Below, one piece after another: positions 1 to 8,504 of a stretch of 64,000 bases of DNA (position 1 is the stretch's first letter; each line of letters opens with the position of its first letter). A program made the translations under genes and the position numbers. Source of the stretch: CAIRDP01 sp037134895 (lineage in GTDB: Bacteria > Bacteroidota > Bacteroidia > Bacteroidales > FEN-979); assembly GCA_037134895.1 (NCBI GenBank), contig JBAXLI010000008.1, positions 31,499-95,498 of the forward strand. Reading direction: 5' to 3'. A model generated the notes under the pieces. That model did not search any database, was not told where the DNA came from, and was given only the letters and a program-made list of their open reading frames with translations.

Positions 1-867
1 ATTGGCGTTGTACCCAGGAACCAGGGAGGAGTTGTTACTAAGATATTTGTCGCACAGGGGGACCATGTTACTGCCGGTCAGGTGCTTGCCGAACTTGACA
101 ATGAAGTTTTGAAACAATCGAAGAAGGAACTCCAGACAGCACTTGATTATGCGACCGATATGTATAACCGCCAGAAGAACCTCTGGGATCAGAAGATCGG
201 TTCCGAAGCCCAGTACCTTGCTGCAAAAAATTCGAAAGAATCACTTGAACGCAAGATGAATACCTTGCAGGACCAGCTCGATATGTCGACGATCGTTTCA
301 CCAATCGACGGCACGGTTGAGGATATCCCGATCAAAGTAGGGCAGATGGCATCGCCTGCTTCAACCCAGCCTTGTTTCAGGATTGTGAACTTTTCCAGGG
401 CAAAAGCAATTGCCGACGTAAGTGAAGCTTATTCCTCAAAAATCAAATCAGGTGACCCGGTAAAGGTGTTTTTGCCGGACCTGGATACCGAGATAAGCGC
501 GACGGTTACATTTTCGAGCAAATACATTAATCCCACCAACCGCACGTTCATCGTCGAAGCCTTGCTTCCCCCTTCACCCTCACTAACTTTCAGGGCCAAT
601 ATGATTGCAGTGGTCAGGATCAAGGATTACAGCAACCCGGGCAGCCTTACAGTCCCCCAGAATTACATACAATCGGGACGTGATGATGGCCACTTTATTT
701 TCGTGGTTGAAGAGAAGGATGGGAAGTTTTATGCCAGGAAGCGTACAGTTACAACCTTCATTACCTATAACGGGCTTACCGAAATCATCGACGGGCTTAA
801 TGAAGGGGATAAAATCATTACAACAGGGTTTAAGGACTTGTATGACGGTCAATTGATTGCCTTATAA
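1..867 (+). CDS. RND efflux periplasmic adaptor (HlyD/MFP family), 5' truncated
   Basis: This is the membrane-fusion subunit of a tripartite RND efflux pump; it links the inner-membrane permease to an outer-membrane channel. The window opens inside the gene: frame 1 is open from base 1 and reads a lipoyl/barrel-sandwich half (GGVVTKIFVAQGDHV, then GQVLAELDN), so the signal peptide and N-terminus are missing. A charged helical hairpin follows (about residues 30-90), then the second sandwich half (SPIDGTVEDIPIKVGQ) and beta-barrel and membrane-proximal domains, ending at TAA 865-867. The permease gene follows after 16 bp, so the two are co-transcribed. Family assignment is firm; the substrate cannot be told from sequence. 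Confidence 0.9.
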   Translation: MGVVPRNQGGVVTKIFVAQGDHVTAGQVLAELDNEVLKQSKKELQTALDYATDMYNRQKNLWDQKIGSEAQYLAAKNSKESLERKMNTLQDQLDMSTIVSPIDGTVEDIPIKVGQMASPASTQPCFRIVNFSRAKAIADVSEAYSSKIKSGDPVKVFLPDLDTEISATVTFSSKYINPTNRTFIVEALLPPSPSLTFRANMIAVVRIKDYSNPGSLTVPQNYIQSGRDDGHFIFVVEEKDGKFYARKRTVTTFITYNGLTEIIDGLNEGDKIITTGFKDLYDGQLIAL

Positions 868-883
868 TCTGATTTGCAAAGCC

Positions 884-3800
884 ATGAAGAAACCTGAAAA
901 AATCAAAGAATTTTTTGCTACCAGCTGGGCAATCGACAACAGGGCGAGTATTTATGTACTTACGATAATTATTACCATGCTGGGAGTGATATCCTACATG
1001 AATATACCGAAAGAGCAGTTCCCCGAAATTGTCATCCCAACCATCATAGTTAACACAGCCTATCCCGGGACCTCTCCCGAGGATATGGAGAACCTTGTGA
1101 CCCGGCCGATCGAAAAACAGGTAAAATCCCTGCAGAACGTCAAGAAGATCAGTAGTAATTCCATTCAGGATTTTTCCTCCATCGTAGTCGAGTTCACGAC
1201 CGGCATTCCGGTACCTGAAGCCAAGCAGAGGGTCAGGGATGCAGTTGACAAGGCTAAATCAAGCCTTCCGAACAACCTGCCGAAGGACCCTGATATCGCC
1301 GAGGTTGACATCTCCGAAATACCTATCATGAACATCAACCTCTCGGGTGATTACGACCTGCAAAGGCTGAAGAAATATGCCGAAGAAGCCCAGGACAAGA
1401 TTGAAACGCTGCCTGAAATAACAAGGGTGGATATCGTAGGGGCGCTTGACAGGGAGATCCAGGTCGATGTTGATATGTACAAGATGCAGGCGGCCAGCGT
1501 ATCGTTCAGGGATATCCAGAATGCTATCGCCGCTGAAAACGTCACGGTGTCGGCAGGTAATATCACCAACTACGGGATGAAACGCACGCTCAGGGTCACC
1601 GGACAGTTCAAATCTCCGGCTGAGATCAATGACATCATCCTCAAGTCGTCCAGCGGAGCTACGGTATATATCAAAGATATCGCCGAAATAAAGGATTCAT
1701 ATAAGGACCAGGAGAGTTTTGCCCGTTTTGAAGGCAAGAATGTGATCACACTGAATGTGATCAAGAAAAGCGGGGCAAACCTTCTGAATGCCTCCGACAA
1801 GATCAAGGATTTTATCAGTGACCTCAAAAAGAATTCTTTCCCTCCTGATCTTAAAGTCGAACTTACCGGTGAACAGTCAAGGTTTACACGCAGCACACTG
1901 GAGGAGCTTAATAACACCATCATTATAGGCTTCCTGCTCGTTACTCTTGTTCTCATGTTTTTCATGGGTCTGAACAACGCATTCTTTGTTGCCATGTCAG
2001 TTCCCTTATCGATGTTTGTGGCCTATCTTGTGATGCCCGGGCTGGGTTTTACCATGAATATGATCGTCATGTTCGGGTTCATTTTCGCCCTGGGTATCAT
2101 TGTCGATGATGCTATCGTTGTGATAGAAAACACCCACCGTATTCACCGGTTTATTCCGGATATAAAAACGGCGGCGAAACATGCTGCCGGGGAGGTCTTT
2201 CTGCCTATCCTGTCGGGAACGCTTACAACCCTGGCACCGTTCTTTCCACTGGTATTCTGGCCGGGCATTGTAGGGAAATTTATGCATTATCTGCCGGTTA
2301 CCCTTATTTTGACACTGTTCGCCTCATTATTTGTGGCATATATCATCAACCCGGTATTTGCGGTCACTTTCATGAAACATGAATATGATGGCAATGAATA
2401 CAAGTTAAGGAAAAAGCCATTCCTTGTCAGCAGTATTATCCTGGGAGTCCTGGCTGCCTTGTTTTACCTGGCCGGTGTGTTTTTCATGGGGAACCTGCTT
2501 GCATTTGCCCTCATCCTCAACCTGGTTTACCGTTTGTGGATTAAAAATGCGATAATCGCGTTTCAGAGCAGATTATGGCCTGCCGTCCTGAATTTCTATG
2601 AAAAGCAGCTCCGGTTCTTTCTCAGGGGCCGTAATCCATATTACCTCTTCGCAGGCGTAATAGTGCTTTTTTTCTTCACGATTTATCTTTACGGCTTGTT
2701 CAAACCCCAGGTGTTGTTCTTCCCGAATAACAATCCGGCAACGATCAATATCTTTATAAAGATGCCGGTTGGGACAGACCAGAATGTAACCGACTCGGTA
2801 ACCCGGATCGTCGAATCAAAGGTAGTTGCAACATTGGGCAAGGATAATCCCATTGTTGAGTCCATCATCGCCAATGTTGGATTCGGGGCAGGGGAAAGTT
2901 TCTTCGACCGTTCCATTTCGCCTGAAAAAGGCAAGGTCACTGTGGGCTTTGTTGAAAGCAAGGACCGCAAGGGAGTCAGGACTCTTGATTATATGGATCA
3001 GATCAGGAAGAATGTACAGAATATCCCCGGAGCCACGATTTCGGTTGAGAAGAACAAAATGGGACCACCCACCGGGAAGCCCATCAATATTGAGATCACC
3101 AGTGATAACATCACTGACCTGATAAGTACTTCCAGGGATTTTCTCGGATACCTCGATTCACTCCAGATCCCCGGTATCGATAAGCTAAGGTCTGATTTTG
3201 ATGAAAGCAAGCCGGAAATCGTTCTTGAAGTTGACCGTATAAGGGCAAACCGTGAAGGCATCACTGTTGGGCAGATCGGAATGGAACTGCGGACTGCCAT
3301 ATACGGTTACGAAGCATCCAAGTACAAAGAGGATGAGGACGAATATCCCATCCAGGTAAGGTACTCCCAGGCTCAGCGTAAGAATATCAACAATGTAATG
3401 AATGCAAAGATCACCTATCGCGACATGAACAGCGGCCAGCTCAGGCAGATACCTATTTCGGCTGTAACCAAAGTCGATTACAAGGATACTTACGGAGGGA
3501 TCAAACGAAAGAACCTCAAACGCGTCATTACATTATCTTCGGATGTTACCTCAGGACATACTGCCAATGAAGTTCTGGCAAACATCGGCGCTGCGCTTAA
3601 AACCTATAAACTTCCGAAAGGCGTTGAAGTGAATTTTACCGGTGAGCAGGAAGACCAGGCTGAAACTATGAAGTTCCTTATCAATGCAATGATCATTGCA
3701 CTCGGAATGATATTTTTCATCCTTATCACCCAGTTTGGCAGCCTCAGTAAAAGCCTCATCATCCTCAGCGAAGTTATTTTCAGCATCATTGGGGTTTTCA

Positions 3801-4276
3801 TTGGAATGATTATTTTCAAGATGCCTTTTGTCATAACCATGACAGGCATCGGAATTGTAGCCCTGGGAGGTATTGTTGTCAGAAACGGGATCCTAATCGT
3901 CGAGTTTGCCGATGTGTTAAAGGCCGAAGGGAAAACAACCCTCGAAGCCATCGTTGGCGCCGGCAAGACAAGGATTACCCCGGTTGCGCTTACAGCTACA
4001 GCAACCATGCTTGGGCTGGTACCACTCGCGGTGGGGTTCAACATCAATTTTGTTACCCTGTTCACCAAACTGAATCCTCATATATGGGTAGGGGGGGATA
4101 ATGTGATGTTCTGGGGGCCTCTCTCATGGACAATTATCTTCGGCCTCAGCTTTGCAACCTTCCTGACCCTGATCTTTGTCCCGGCCCTGCTGCTGATTGA
4201 TGCAAAAGCCAAAGCCGGGTGGAGAAGGAAGCAGGAACTGAAACGGTACAGGAAACTACAGGCGAAGAAGGCTTGA
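884..4276 (+). CDS. RND efflux transporter permease (AcrB/HAE1-like)
   Basis: Proton-driven inner-membrane efflux permease, 1130 aa from the ATG at 884 (a TTG at 857 would overlap the adaptor and is less likely). The N-terminal membrane helix carries ASIYVLTIIITMLGVISY and is followed by a porter domain with PEQFPEI-type and YPGTSPEDMENLVT motifs. The TM4 proton-relay pair is visible in GIIVDDAIVVIENTHR. In TM10 the lysine usual in AcrB-type pumps is replaced by arginine (GGIVVRNGILIVEF). Two additional long hydrophobic stretches at about residues 512-553 lie between TM6 and the second periplasmic domain, which makes the protein longer than the usual roughly 1040 aa. The stop codon overlaps a heptamer repeat array. 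The TolC partner is encoded convergently, not downstream as is usual. Confidence 0.93.
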   Translation: MKKPEKIKEFFATSWAIDNRASIYVLTIIITMLGVISYMNIPKEQFPEIVIPTIIVNTAYPGTSPEDMENLVTRPIEKQVKSLQNVKKISSNSIQDFSSIVVEFTTGIPVPEAKQRVRDAVDKAKSSLPNNLPKDPDIAEVDISEIPIMNINLSGDYDLQRLKKYAEEAQDKIETLPEITRVDIVGALDREIQVDVDMYKMQAASVSFRDIQNAIAAENVTVSAGNITNYGMKRTLRVTGQFKSPAEINDIILKSSSGATVYIKDIAEIKDSYKDQESFARFEGKNVITLNVIKKSGANLLNASDKIKDFISDLKKNSFPPDLKVELTGEQSRFTRSTLEELNNTIIIGFLLVTLVLMFFMGLNNAFFVAMSVPLSMFVAYLVMPGLGFTMNMIVMFGFIFALGIIVDDAIVVIENTHRIHRFIPDIKTAAKHAAGEVFLPILSGTLTTLAPFFPLVFWPGIVGKFMHYLPVTLILTLFASLFVAYIINPVFAVTFMKHEYDGNEYKLRKKPFLVSSIILGVLAALFYLAGVFFMGNLLAFALILNLVYRLWIKNAIIAFQSRLWPAVLNFYEKQLRFFLRGRNPYYLFAGVIVLFFFTIYLYGLFKPQVLFFPNNNPATINIFIKMPVGTDQNVTDSVTRIVESKVVATLGKDNPIVESIIANVGFGAGESFFDRSISPEKGKVTVGFVESKDRKGVRTLDYMDQIRKNVQNIPGATISVEKNKMGPPTGKPINIEITSDNITDLISTSRDFLGYLDSLQIPGIDKLRSDFDESKPEIVLEVDRIRANREGITVGQIGMELRTAIYGYEASKYKEDEDEYPIQVRYSQAQRKNINNVMNAKITYRDMNSGQLRQIPISAVTKVDYKDTYGGIKRKNLKRVITLSSDVTSGHTANEVLANIGAALKTYKLPKGVEVNFTGEQEDQAETMKFLINAMIIALGMIFFILITQFGSLSKSLIILSEVIFSIIGVFIGMIIFKMPFVITMTGIGIVALGGIVVRNGILIVEFADVLKAEGKTTLEAIVGAGKTRITPVALTATATMLGLVPLAVGFNINFVTLFTKLNPHIWVGGDNVMFWGPLSWTIIFGLSFATFLTLIFVPALLLIDAKAKAGWRRKQELKRYRKLQAKKA

Positions 4277-4393
4277 TGCGGGATGCAAGATGCAGGATGC
4301 AGGATGCGGGATGCAGGATGTGGGATGCAGGATGCGGGATGCAGGATGCGGGATGCAAGATGCAGGATGTACGGATTACGATGTACGAATTAG
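4275..4393 (+). repeat. Heptanucleotide tandem array, GATGCRG flavour changing to GATTAC-like
   Basis: Seventeen consecutive 7-bp units run without a phase break. They begin as GATGCGG, GATGCAA and GATGCAG and end as GATGTAC, GGATTAC, GATGTAC and GAATTAG. The first unit begins inside the TGA stop (4274-4276) of the RND permease. This is the left part of a composite array that fills the convergent permease/tolC intergenic region. It codes for nothing credible. Confidence 0.93.
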
Positions 4394-4399
4394 TATGGG

Positions 4400-4438
4400 T
4401 TCGCAGCACCTTAGCAGCCCTGGTAAGTGTGCTGCGAA
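4400..4438. other. Stem-loop (REP-like palindrome) inside the composite array
   Basis: TTCGCAGCAC at 4400-4409 is the exact reverse complement of GTGCTGCGAA at 4429-4438. An inner CTTA/TAAG pairing (4410-4413 with 4424-4427) extends the stem past a single bulged T. It lies between the GATGCRG array and the CCCTAAT array in the gap between the convergent permease and tolC genes. No T-tract follows on either strand, so a classical intrinsic terminator is not obvious; a mobile-type palindrome or RNA-stabilising hairpin are alternatives. Confidence 0.7.
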
Positions 4439-4450
4439 GCAACAACAAAT

Positions 4451-4477
4451 CCCTAATCCCTAATCCCCAATCCCCAA
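4451..4477 (-). repeat. Heptanucleotide array, CCCTAAT/CCCCAAT flavour
   Basis: Four 7-bp units (CCCTAAT, CCCTAAT, CCCCAAT, CCCCAAC) end directly at the CTA (TAG on the minus strand) that is the tolC stop codon, 4478-4480. Same family as the arrays at 9977, 27593, 39158 and 43224. Confidence 0.85.
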
Positions 4478-5866
4478 CTAAAACTGCTCAAGCAGCTTGT
4501 TCAGCCTTGTTTTCTGGCTCAGGACCATAAAAATAGACTGCATGTAGTTATTGTTCGCGGTGAGAAACTGTGAGTACCTCTGGTTGAGGTCAGTACTTGA
4601 AGAAAGCCCCTGGCGGTACTTCGTCATAGTTTTAGTATAAATCTTCATGGCGATGTCAAATCCTTTCTTCTGGTTGAGGTAGATCGCATAGGCATTACTG
4701 AAATCTTTCTTCGCAGTTTCAACCTGTAATTCAAGCCCCACCCTCATCTTCTCATCGGTAACCTTGGTTTTTTCAACGTTCAGTCTTGCCTGGTCAACCG
4801 CATATTTTCTGCTGCCGCTGCTCCAGATGGGAACTGTAAGCGAGATCCCCCAGCTTGATGTTTTATACCATGGATAGTGATAGTCGGTAAAATTCCATTC
4901 TTCTCTCTGGGCGGAGGTTGAGATGCCGATATAACCTCCAAGTGACGGCTGATAGGCAGTCTTCGAAAGCTTGTATTGCATGAGGACCAGGTAATCGCTC
5001 TTTTTAAGTAAAGTGTAATCGATATTCCTGGTATAATCAAAAGCCTGATTCACTAAAACGTCGCGGTTTACCTGCGCGAGAAAATAATCCAGGTTGTTTG
5101 TAAGTATAAGCTCCTGCTCATCTTTCAAACCGATCACGAACTTCAGGTTTGCATAGGCGATATTACGGCTGCTCCTGACATCGGTAAGCTGGGCTTCCAG
5201 GTTGGATCGGTTCAGGTCGGCCTGGTCAACATCTATGTCTTCAATAAGCCCCTGGACCTGGGCTGCTTTTGCCTCTTCAACAAGCCTGCTTACCACTACA
5301 TATGTGGAGTCAAGGATCTTGATCGCCTCATCGGTCACAAGTAACTGGTAATATGCTGTGGCAACGATATCGCGGATGTCAACCTTGTCTTTCAGATTCT
5401 TTTGCTTGGCGGTTTCAAGGTAAGCCTTGGCAGTCTGCAATCCAACAAGGTACTGTCCGCTGTAGATCAGCTGGGTCAGCTGCAGGCCTGCGTTGATATT
5501 ATATTTCATGCCAAACTGCATGTCGAGATAATCAGGAGCCTGTGCATACTTCACCGGGTCCATCGCTTTCAGGAAGTTAGGTAACACCGAAGTGGGAAGG
5601 CTCAGGTAATCAACATATGATGCACTTCCGTTGATCTGTGGAAGCCCGATTGCGGTGTTCTGCTTGACCATTTTGCCAGCGATTGTAACATCAGTTGCCG
5701 AATTCTTGAGGTCGTAATTATTCTCAAAAGCAAATTCCTGGGCCTGCTGCAGAGAGAATGAAACCACTGTTTTTTGCTTCACCCGGCTCTGGGCAGCCAG
5801 GTATGTAGTATGACAAGTCAGCAACACCAATACGATGCACCAAAGTTTATTGAAAGTGAAGTACAT
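4478..5866 (-). CDS. TolC family outer-membrane efflux protein
   Basis: Outer-membrane channel and periplasmic tunnel of a tripartite efflux system, 462 aa. The ATG at 5866 opens a signal peptide (hydrophobic LWCIVLVLLTCH, then TTYLAAQ). The rest is the long helical pattern of two OEP repeats with motifs such as SLQQAQEFAFENNYDLK near the N-terminus and DLNQRYSQFLTANNNYMQS near the C-terminus. It lies 15 bp downstream of the TetR-family gene on the same strand, so the two probably form one transcript controlled by that regulator. It faces the RND adaptor and permease genes, and is presumably their channel, although the operon has been split into two converging units. Its stop codon abuts a heptamer array. 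Confidence 0.93.
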   Translation of the reverse strand: MYFTFNKLWCIVLVLLTCHTTYLAAQSRVKQKTVVSFSLQQAQEFAFENNYDLKNSATDVTIAGKMVKQNTAIGLPQINGSASYVDYLSLPTSVLPNFLKAMDPVKYAQAPDYLDMQFGMKYNINAGLQLTQLIYSGQYLVGLQTAKAYLETAKQKNLKDKVDIRDIVATAYYQLLVTDEAIKILDSTYVVVSRLVEEAKAAQVQGLIEDIDVDQADLNRSNLEAQLTDVRSSRNIAYANLKFVIGLKDEQELILTNNLDYFLAQVNRDVLVNQAFDYTRNIDYTLLKKSDYLVLMQYKLSKTAYQPSLGGYIGISTSAQREEWNFTDYHYPWYKTSSWGISLTVPIWSSGSRKYAVDQARLNVEKTKVTDEKMRVGLELQVETAKKDFSNAYAIYLNQKKGFDIAMKIYTKTMTKYRQGLSSSTDLNQRYSQFLTANNNYMQSIFMVLSQKTRLNKLLEQF

Positions 5867-5881
5867 TGCTTATACGGATTT

Positions 5882-6496
5882 TTATAAGTTCAGATTTATT
5901 TTTTTTGTTTCATAATAGGCCAGTCCTATTTCGGTGGCTATACCACGGATGAAATTATCGATCATCACATCGAAAATCGTGCGGAAAGAAAATTTCTCGG
6001 CCGGGAAAAACTCAGGATTATGAAGATCCATCAACCGGCGGATATATAAACGGGAAACAAGTTCCACACTCAGATCGGTGCGGTACATGCCCTGGCTGAT
6101 GCCTTTGGTCATATTGATCTGGATCTTCTGGAAGACAAAATCAATCCTTTCATCAACGTGCTTATGATAGATCTCGGGATAATATTTTTTCAGATCAAAG
6201 GTCATTGACGGACTAATATCCCTGAAATGCTCACCTAACTCCTTGCTGACAGTGAGCAGTATGTCAATAGCATTAACACCATCAAAATTATATTGAGCAA
6301 ATATTACTTCGAAACTCTGACGCTCCAGTTCCAGGAGCTTTTCAACAAGTTCATGCTTGCTCTTAACAAATTCATACAGCTTCTTCTTCGACAAACCAAG
6401 ATCTCTGCAGATATCATCTATGGAAACAGACCTGACTCCGTATTTGAAAAAGAGTTCCCTTACCCTTTCCAATATGTCTTTCAGTGTGTTATCCAT
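5882..6496 (-). CDS. TetR/AcrR family transcriptional regulator
   Basis: A 204-aa repressor-like protein. The N-terminal helix-turn-helix is clear: GVRSVSIDDICRDLGLSKKK followed by LYEFVKSKHELVEKLL, the usual TetR pattern at about residues 20-60. The all-helical C-terminal ligand domain shows no recognisable ligand motif. It is the first gene of a two-gene unit with tolC and is divergent from the M14 peptidase at 6667. By analogy with AcrR-type regulators it probably controls the efflux genes, possibly its own promoter at 6535-6567. That regulatory role is inferred from position. Confidence 0.9.
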   Translation of the reverse strand: MDNTLKDILERVRELFFKYGVRSVSIDDICRDLGLSKKKLYEFVKSKHELVEKLLELERQSFEVIFAQYNFDGVNAIDILLTVSKELGEHFRDISPSMTFDLKKYYPEIYHKHVDERIDFVFQKIQINMTKGISQGMYRTDLSVELVSRLYIRRLMDLHNPEFFPAEKFSFRTIFDVMIDNFIRGIATEIGLAYYETKKINLNL

Positions 6497-6534
6497 GATC
6501 CGAAGATAAAAAAAGAAACTTTATTTGAGGTTGC

Positions 6535-6567
6535 AAAGATAGGAATTTCCGGAATTGAGAAACAAAA
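6535..6567 (-). promoter_or_regulatory. Bacteroidota-type promoter for tetR-tolC
   Basis: On the minus strand TTTG (6567-6564) is followed, after 21 bp, by TATCTTTG (6542-6535), matching the phylum consensus TTTG plus TAnnTTTG. The predicted start lies about 30 bp upstream of the tetR ATG at 6496. This is the best two-box promoter in the window. Confidence 0.65.
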
Positions 6568-6640
6568 CACTTACAAAAAGTTTCTTTAAGATCCCTGCAG
6601 CCATTCATAGGAAAGCGGTAAATGCATGTTCCTGATTTAG

Positions 6641-6648
6641 TAATTTTG
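6641..6648 (+). promoter_or_regulatory. -7 element (TAATTTTG) before the M14 peptidase
   Basis: TAATTTTG matches the TAnnTTTG consensus of Bacteroidota and ends 18 bp before the ATG at 6667. No good -33 TTTG was seen. Confidence 0.45.
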
Positions 6649-6666
6649 GCACATAAATAGAAACTG

Positions 6667-8502
6667 ATGAAGCGAGCAATATATATTCTCATTCTGAGCT
6701 TTGGATTTGTAACAGGGTTCGGTGAGCAGGACTGGCTTACCTGGTATGAACGTTCAGGAGGAAAAGAAACCCCCGGCTATCGTCAAACCGTTGAATACTG
6801 CAAACGATTAGCGTCAGCTTCTCCCATGGTTCATTACTCAAGCTTCGGCAAGAGCGCGAGAGGGCTTGATCTTCCCCTGCTGATTGTCGACAGGGACGGG
6901 CTCACCGACCCTGAAGCCATCCGCAGAAAAGGGAGGATCATACTTCTGCTGCAGGCATGCATTCATCCGGGTGAGAGTGAAGGGAAGGACGCAGGGTTGA
7001 TGCTGGTCAGGGACATGGTCATTCCAGATGGAGGCAAGATTAAACATGAAGTTTCAAGGTATGGCCATCCGGCTACAGTCCCTGGAATGCAAAAACTCCT
7101 TGACGGAGTTTCCCTTGTTTTTATCCCGGTCTTCAACGTTGACGGTCATGAACGTTTTGGTCCGTACAACCGGATCAACCAGAACGGTCCTAAGGAAATG
7201 GGCTGGAGGGTAAATGCCAATAATCTGAATCTGAACCGTGATTACCTCAAGGCCGAAACTCCTGAAATGAAGGCCTGGCTTAAGCTTTTTGATCACTGGA
7301 TGCCCGATTTTTTTATCGATACGCATACCACCGATGGTGCCGACTATCAGTATGTACTGACTTATCTCGTGGAGCTCTACGGCGATATGGATGAAGGCCT
7401 CACTTCATGGGCAAAGGATATGTATATACCCGAAATGAAGGAACATCTTTTAAACAGCGGGTTCCCGGCCTTTCCTTACGTGAATTTCAGGAAATGGCAT
7501 GATCCGAAAAGCGGACTTATCAGCAGCGTGGCGCCTCCCATGCTCTCGCAGGGGTATACAGCATACAGGAACCGCCCGGGCCTGCTTATCGAAACACATA
7601 TGCTCAAGCCTTATGACAAACGCGTTGAGGGAACGTATGAATGCATTAAAACAAGTATGGAGATCCTGGGGAAACAGGGCAGGCAGCTTCAGAAACTGGA
7701 AGAAGAGGCCGATCGTTTCCTGATTTCAGGGGAATTCCTGAAAACTCCTTTCCCGCTTCAGTTTGAAACCAGTATGAAAGACAGCGTAGTTGCCGATTTT
7801 CTGGGGGTTGAGTACAAAGCAGTGAAAAGCGATATCAGCGGAGGGGAATGGATACAATACAGCAATATACCTGCTACTTTTAAAATACCTTATTTCTCCA
7901 AGGCCAGCCCTGTGGTATCAGTCAGTCTCCCGTACGCTTATATCATCCCTGCCGAGTGGAAGGAGATCATTACAACCCTGGAGCTTCATGGAGCAATTGT
8001 GCATCTGACAAGGCGGGATACGGTCATCAGCATACAGACATATAAATTCAAAAACCCGAAATGGCAGCAGAATCCTTACGAAGGGCATCATGTGATGACG
8101 AACATCGAATATGATGAGATCACTGAATCCCGCCTGATCCCGCGAGGTTCCGCTGTTGTGGTGCTGAACCAGCAATGCGGGAGGATCATCCCGCATTTCC
8201 TTGAACCCAAAGGCAGCGGGTCTATGCTCTACTGGGGCTATTTTGATGCAGTGTTCGAACAGAAGGAATATGCCGAAAATTATGTGCTTGAGCAGCTTGC
8301 GGTTAAAATGCTGAACGATAGTCCGGCCCTTGGAATAGAATTTACAGCAAAAAAAGCAGCCGATACTTCCTTCGCGAAATCCCCCCAGCAGATCCTGAAC
8401 TGGTTTTATTACCGCTCGCCATACGCCGACAGCCGTAAGGGAATTTACCCGGTGGCAAAAGTCGATGACAAGAAGGTGCTGGATGTCATGCTGAAACAGT
8501 AG
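6667..8502 (+). CDS. Secreted M14 family zinc carboxypeptidase
   Basis: A 611-aa exported metallopeptidase. The ATG at 6667 opens a short signal peptide (MKRAIYILILSFGFVTGFGE). The zinc-binding HxxE is in ACIHPGESEGKDAG (about residues 99-102), the third zinc ligand His in FIDTHTTDGADY (about 220), the substrate-binding Asn-Arg in NLNRDY (about 193), and a candidate catalytic Glu in LLIETHML (about 309). The remaining roughly 280 residues form a C-terminal domain without a motif I recognise. The protein probably trims peptides in the periplasm or outside the cell. It is a single-gene unit; its stop lies 2 bp from the stop of the convergent desulfurase-SelD gene. Confidence 0.9.
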   Translation: MKRAIYILILSFGFVTGFGEQDWLTWYERSGGKETPGYRQTVEYCKRLASASPMVHYSSFGKSARGLDLPLLIVDRDGLTDPEAIRRKGRIILLLQACIHPGESEGKDAGLMLVRDMVIPDGGKIKHEVSRYGHPATVPGMQKLLDGVSLVFIPVFNVDGHERFGPYNRINQNGPKEMGWRVNANNLNLNRDYLKAETPEMKAWLKLFDHWMPDFFIDTHTTDGADYQYVLTYLVELYGDMDEGLTSWAKDMYIPEMKEHLLNSGFPAFPYVNFRKWHDPKSGLISSVAPPMLSQGYTAYRNRPGLLIETHMLKPYDKRVEGTYECIKTSMEILGKQGRQLQKLEEEADRFLISGEFLKTPFPLQFETSMKDSVVADFLGVEYKAVKSDISGGEWIQYSNIPATFKIPYFSKASPVVSVSLPYAYIIPAEWKEIITTLELHGAIVHLTRRDTVISIQTYKFKNPKWQQNPYEGHHVMTNIEYDEITESRLIPRGSAVVVLNQQCGRIIPHFLEPKGSGSMLYWGYFDAVFEQKEYAENYVLEQLAVKMLNDSPALGIEFTAKKAADTSFAKSPQQILNWFYYRSPYADSRKGIYPVAKVDDKKVLDVMLKQ

Positions 8503-8504
8503 GT

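Noticed and set aside
4400..4438. Intrinsic terminator for the RND permease
   Set aside because: The hairpin is strong, but no run of Ts follows on either strand, so it is listed as a stem-loop instead.
4219..4448. Short open frames rich in Met-Gln-Asp-Ala-Gly-Cys repeats on either strand
   Set aside because: They arise only from the GATGCRG array; no start signal or homology supports translation. The same holds for frames at 29136 and 35584.
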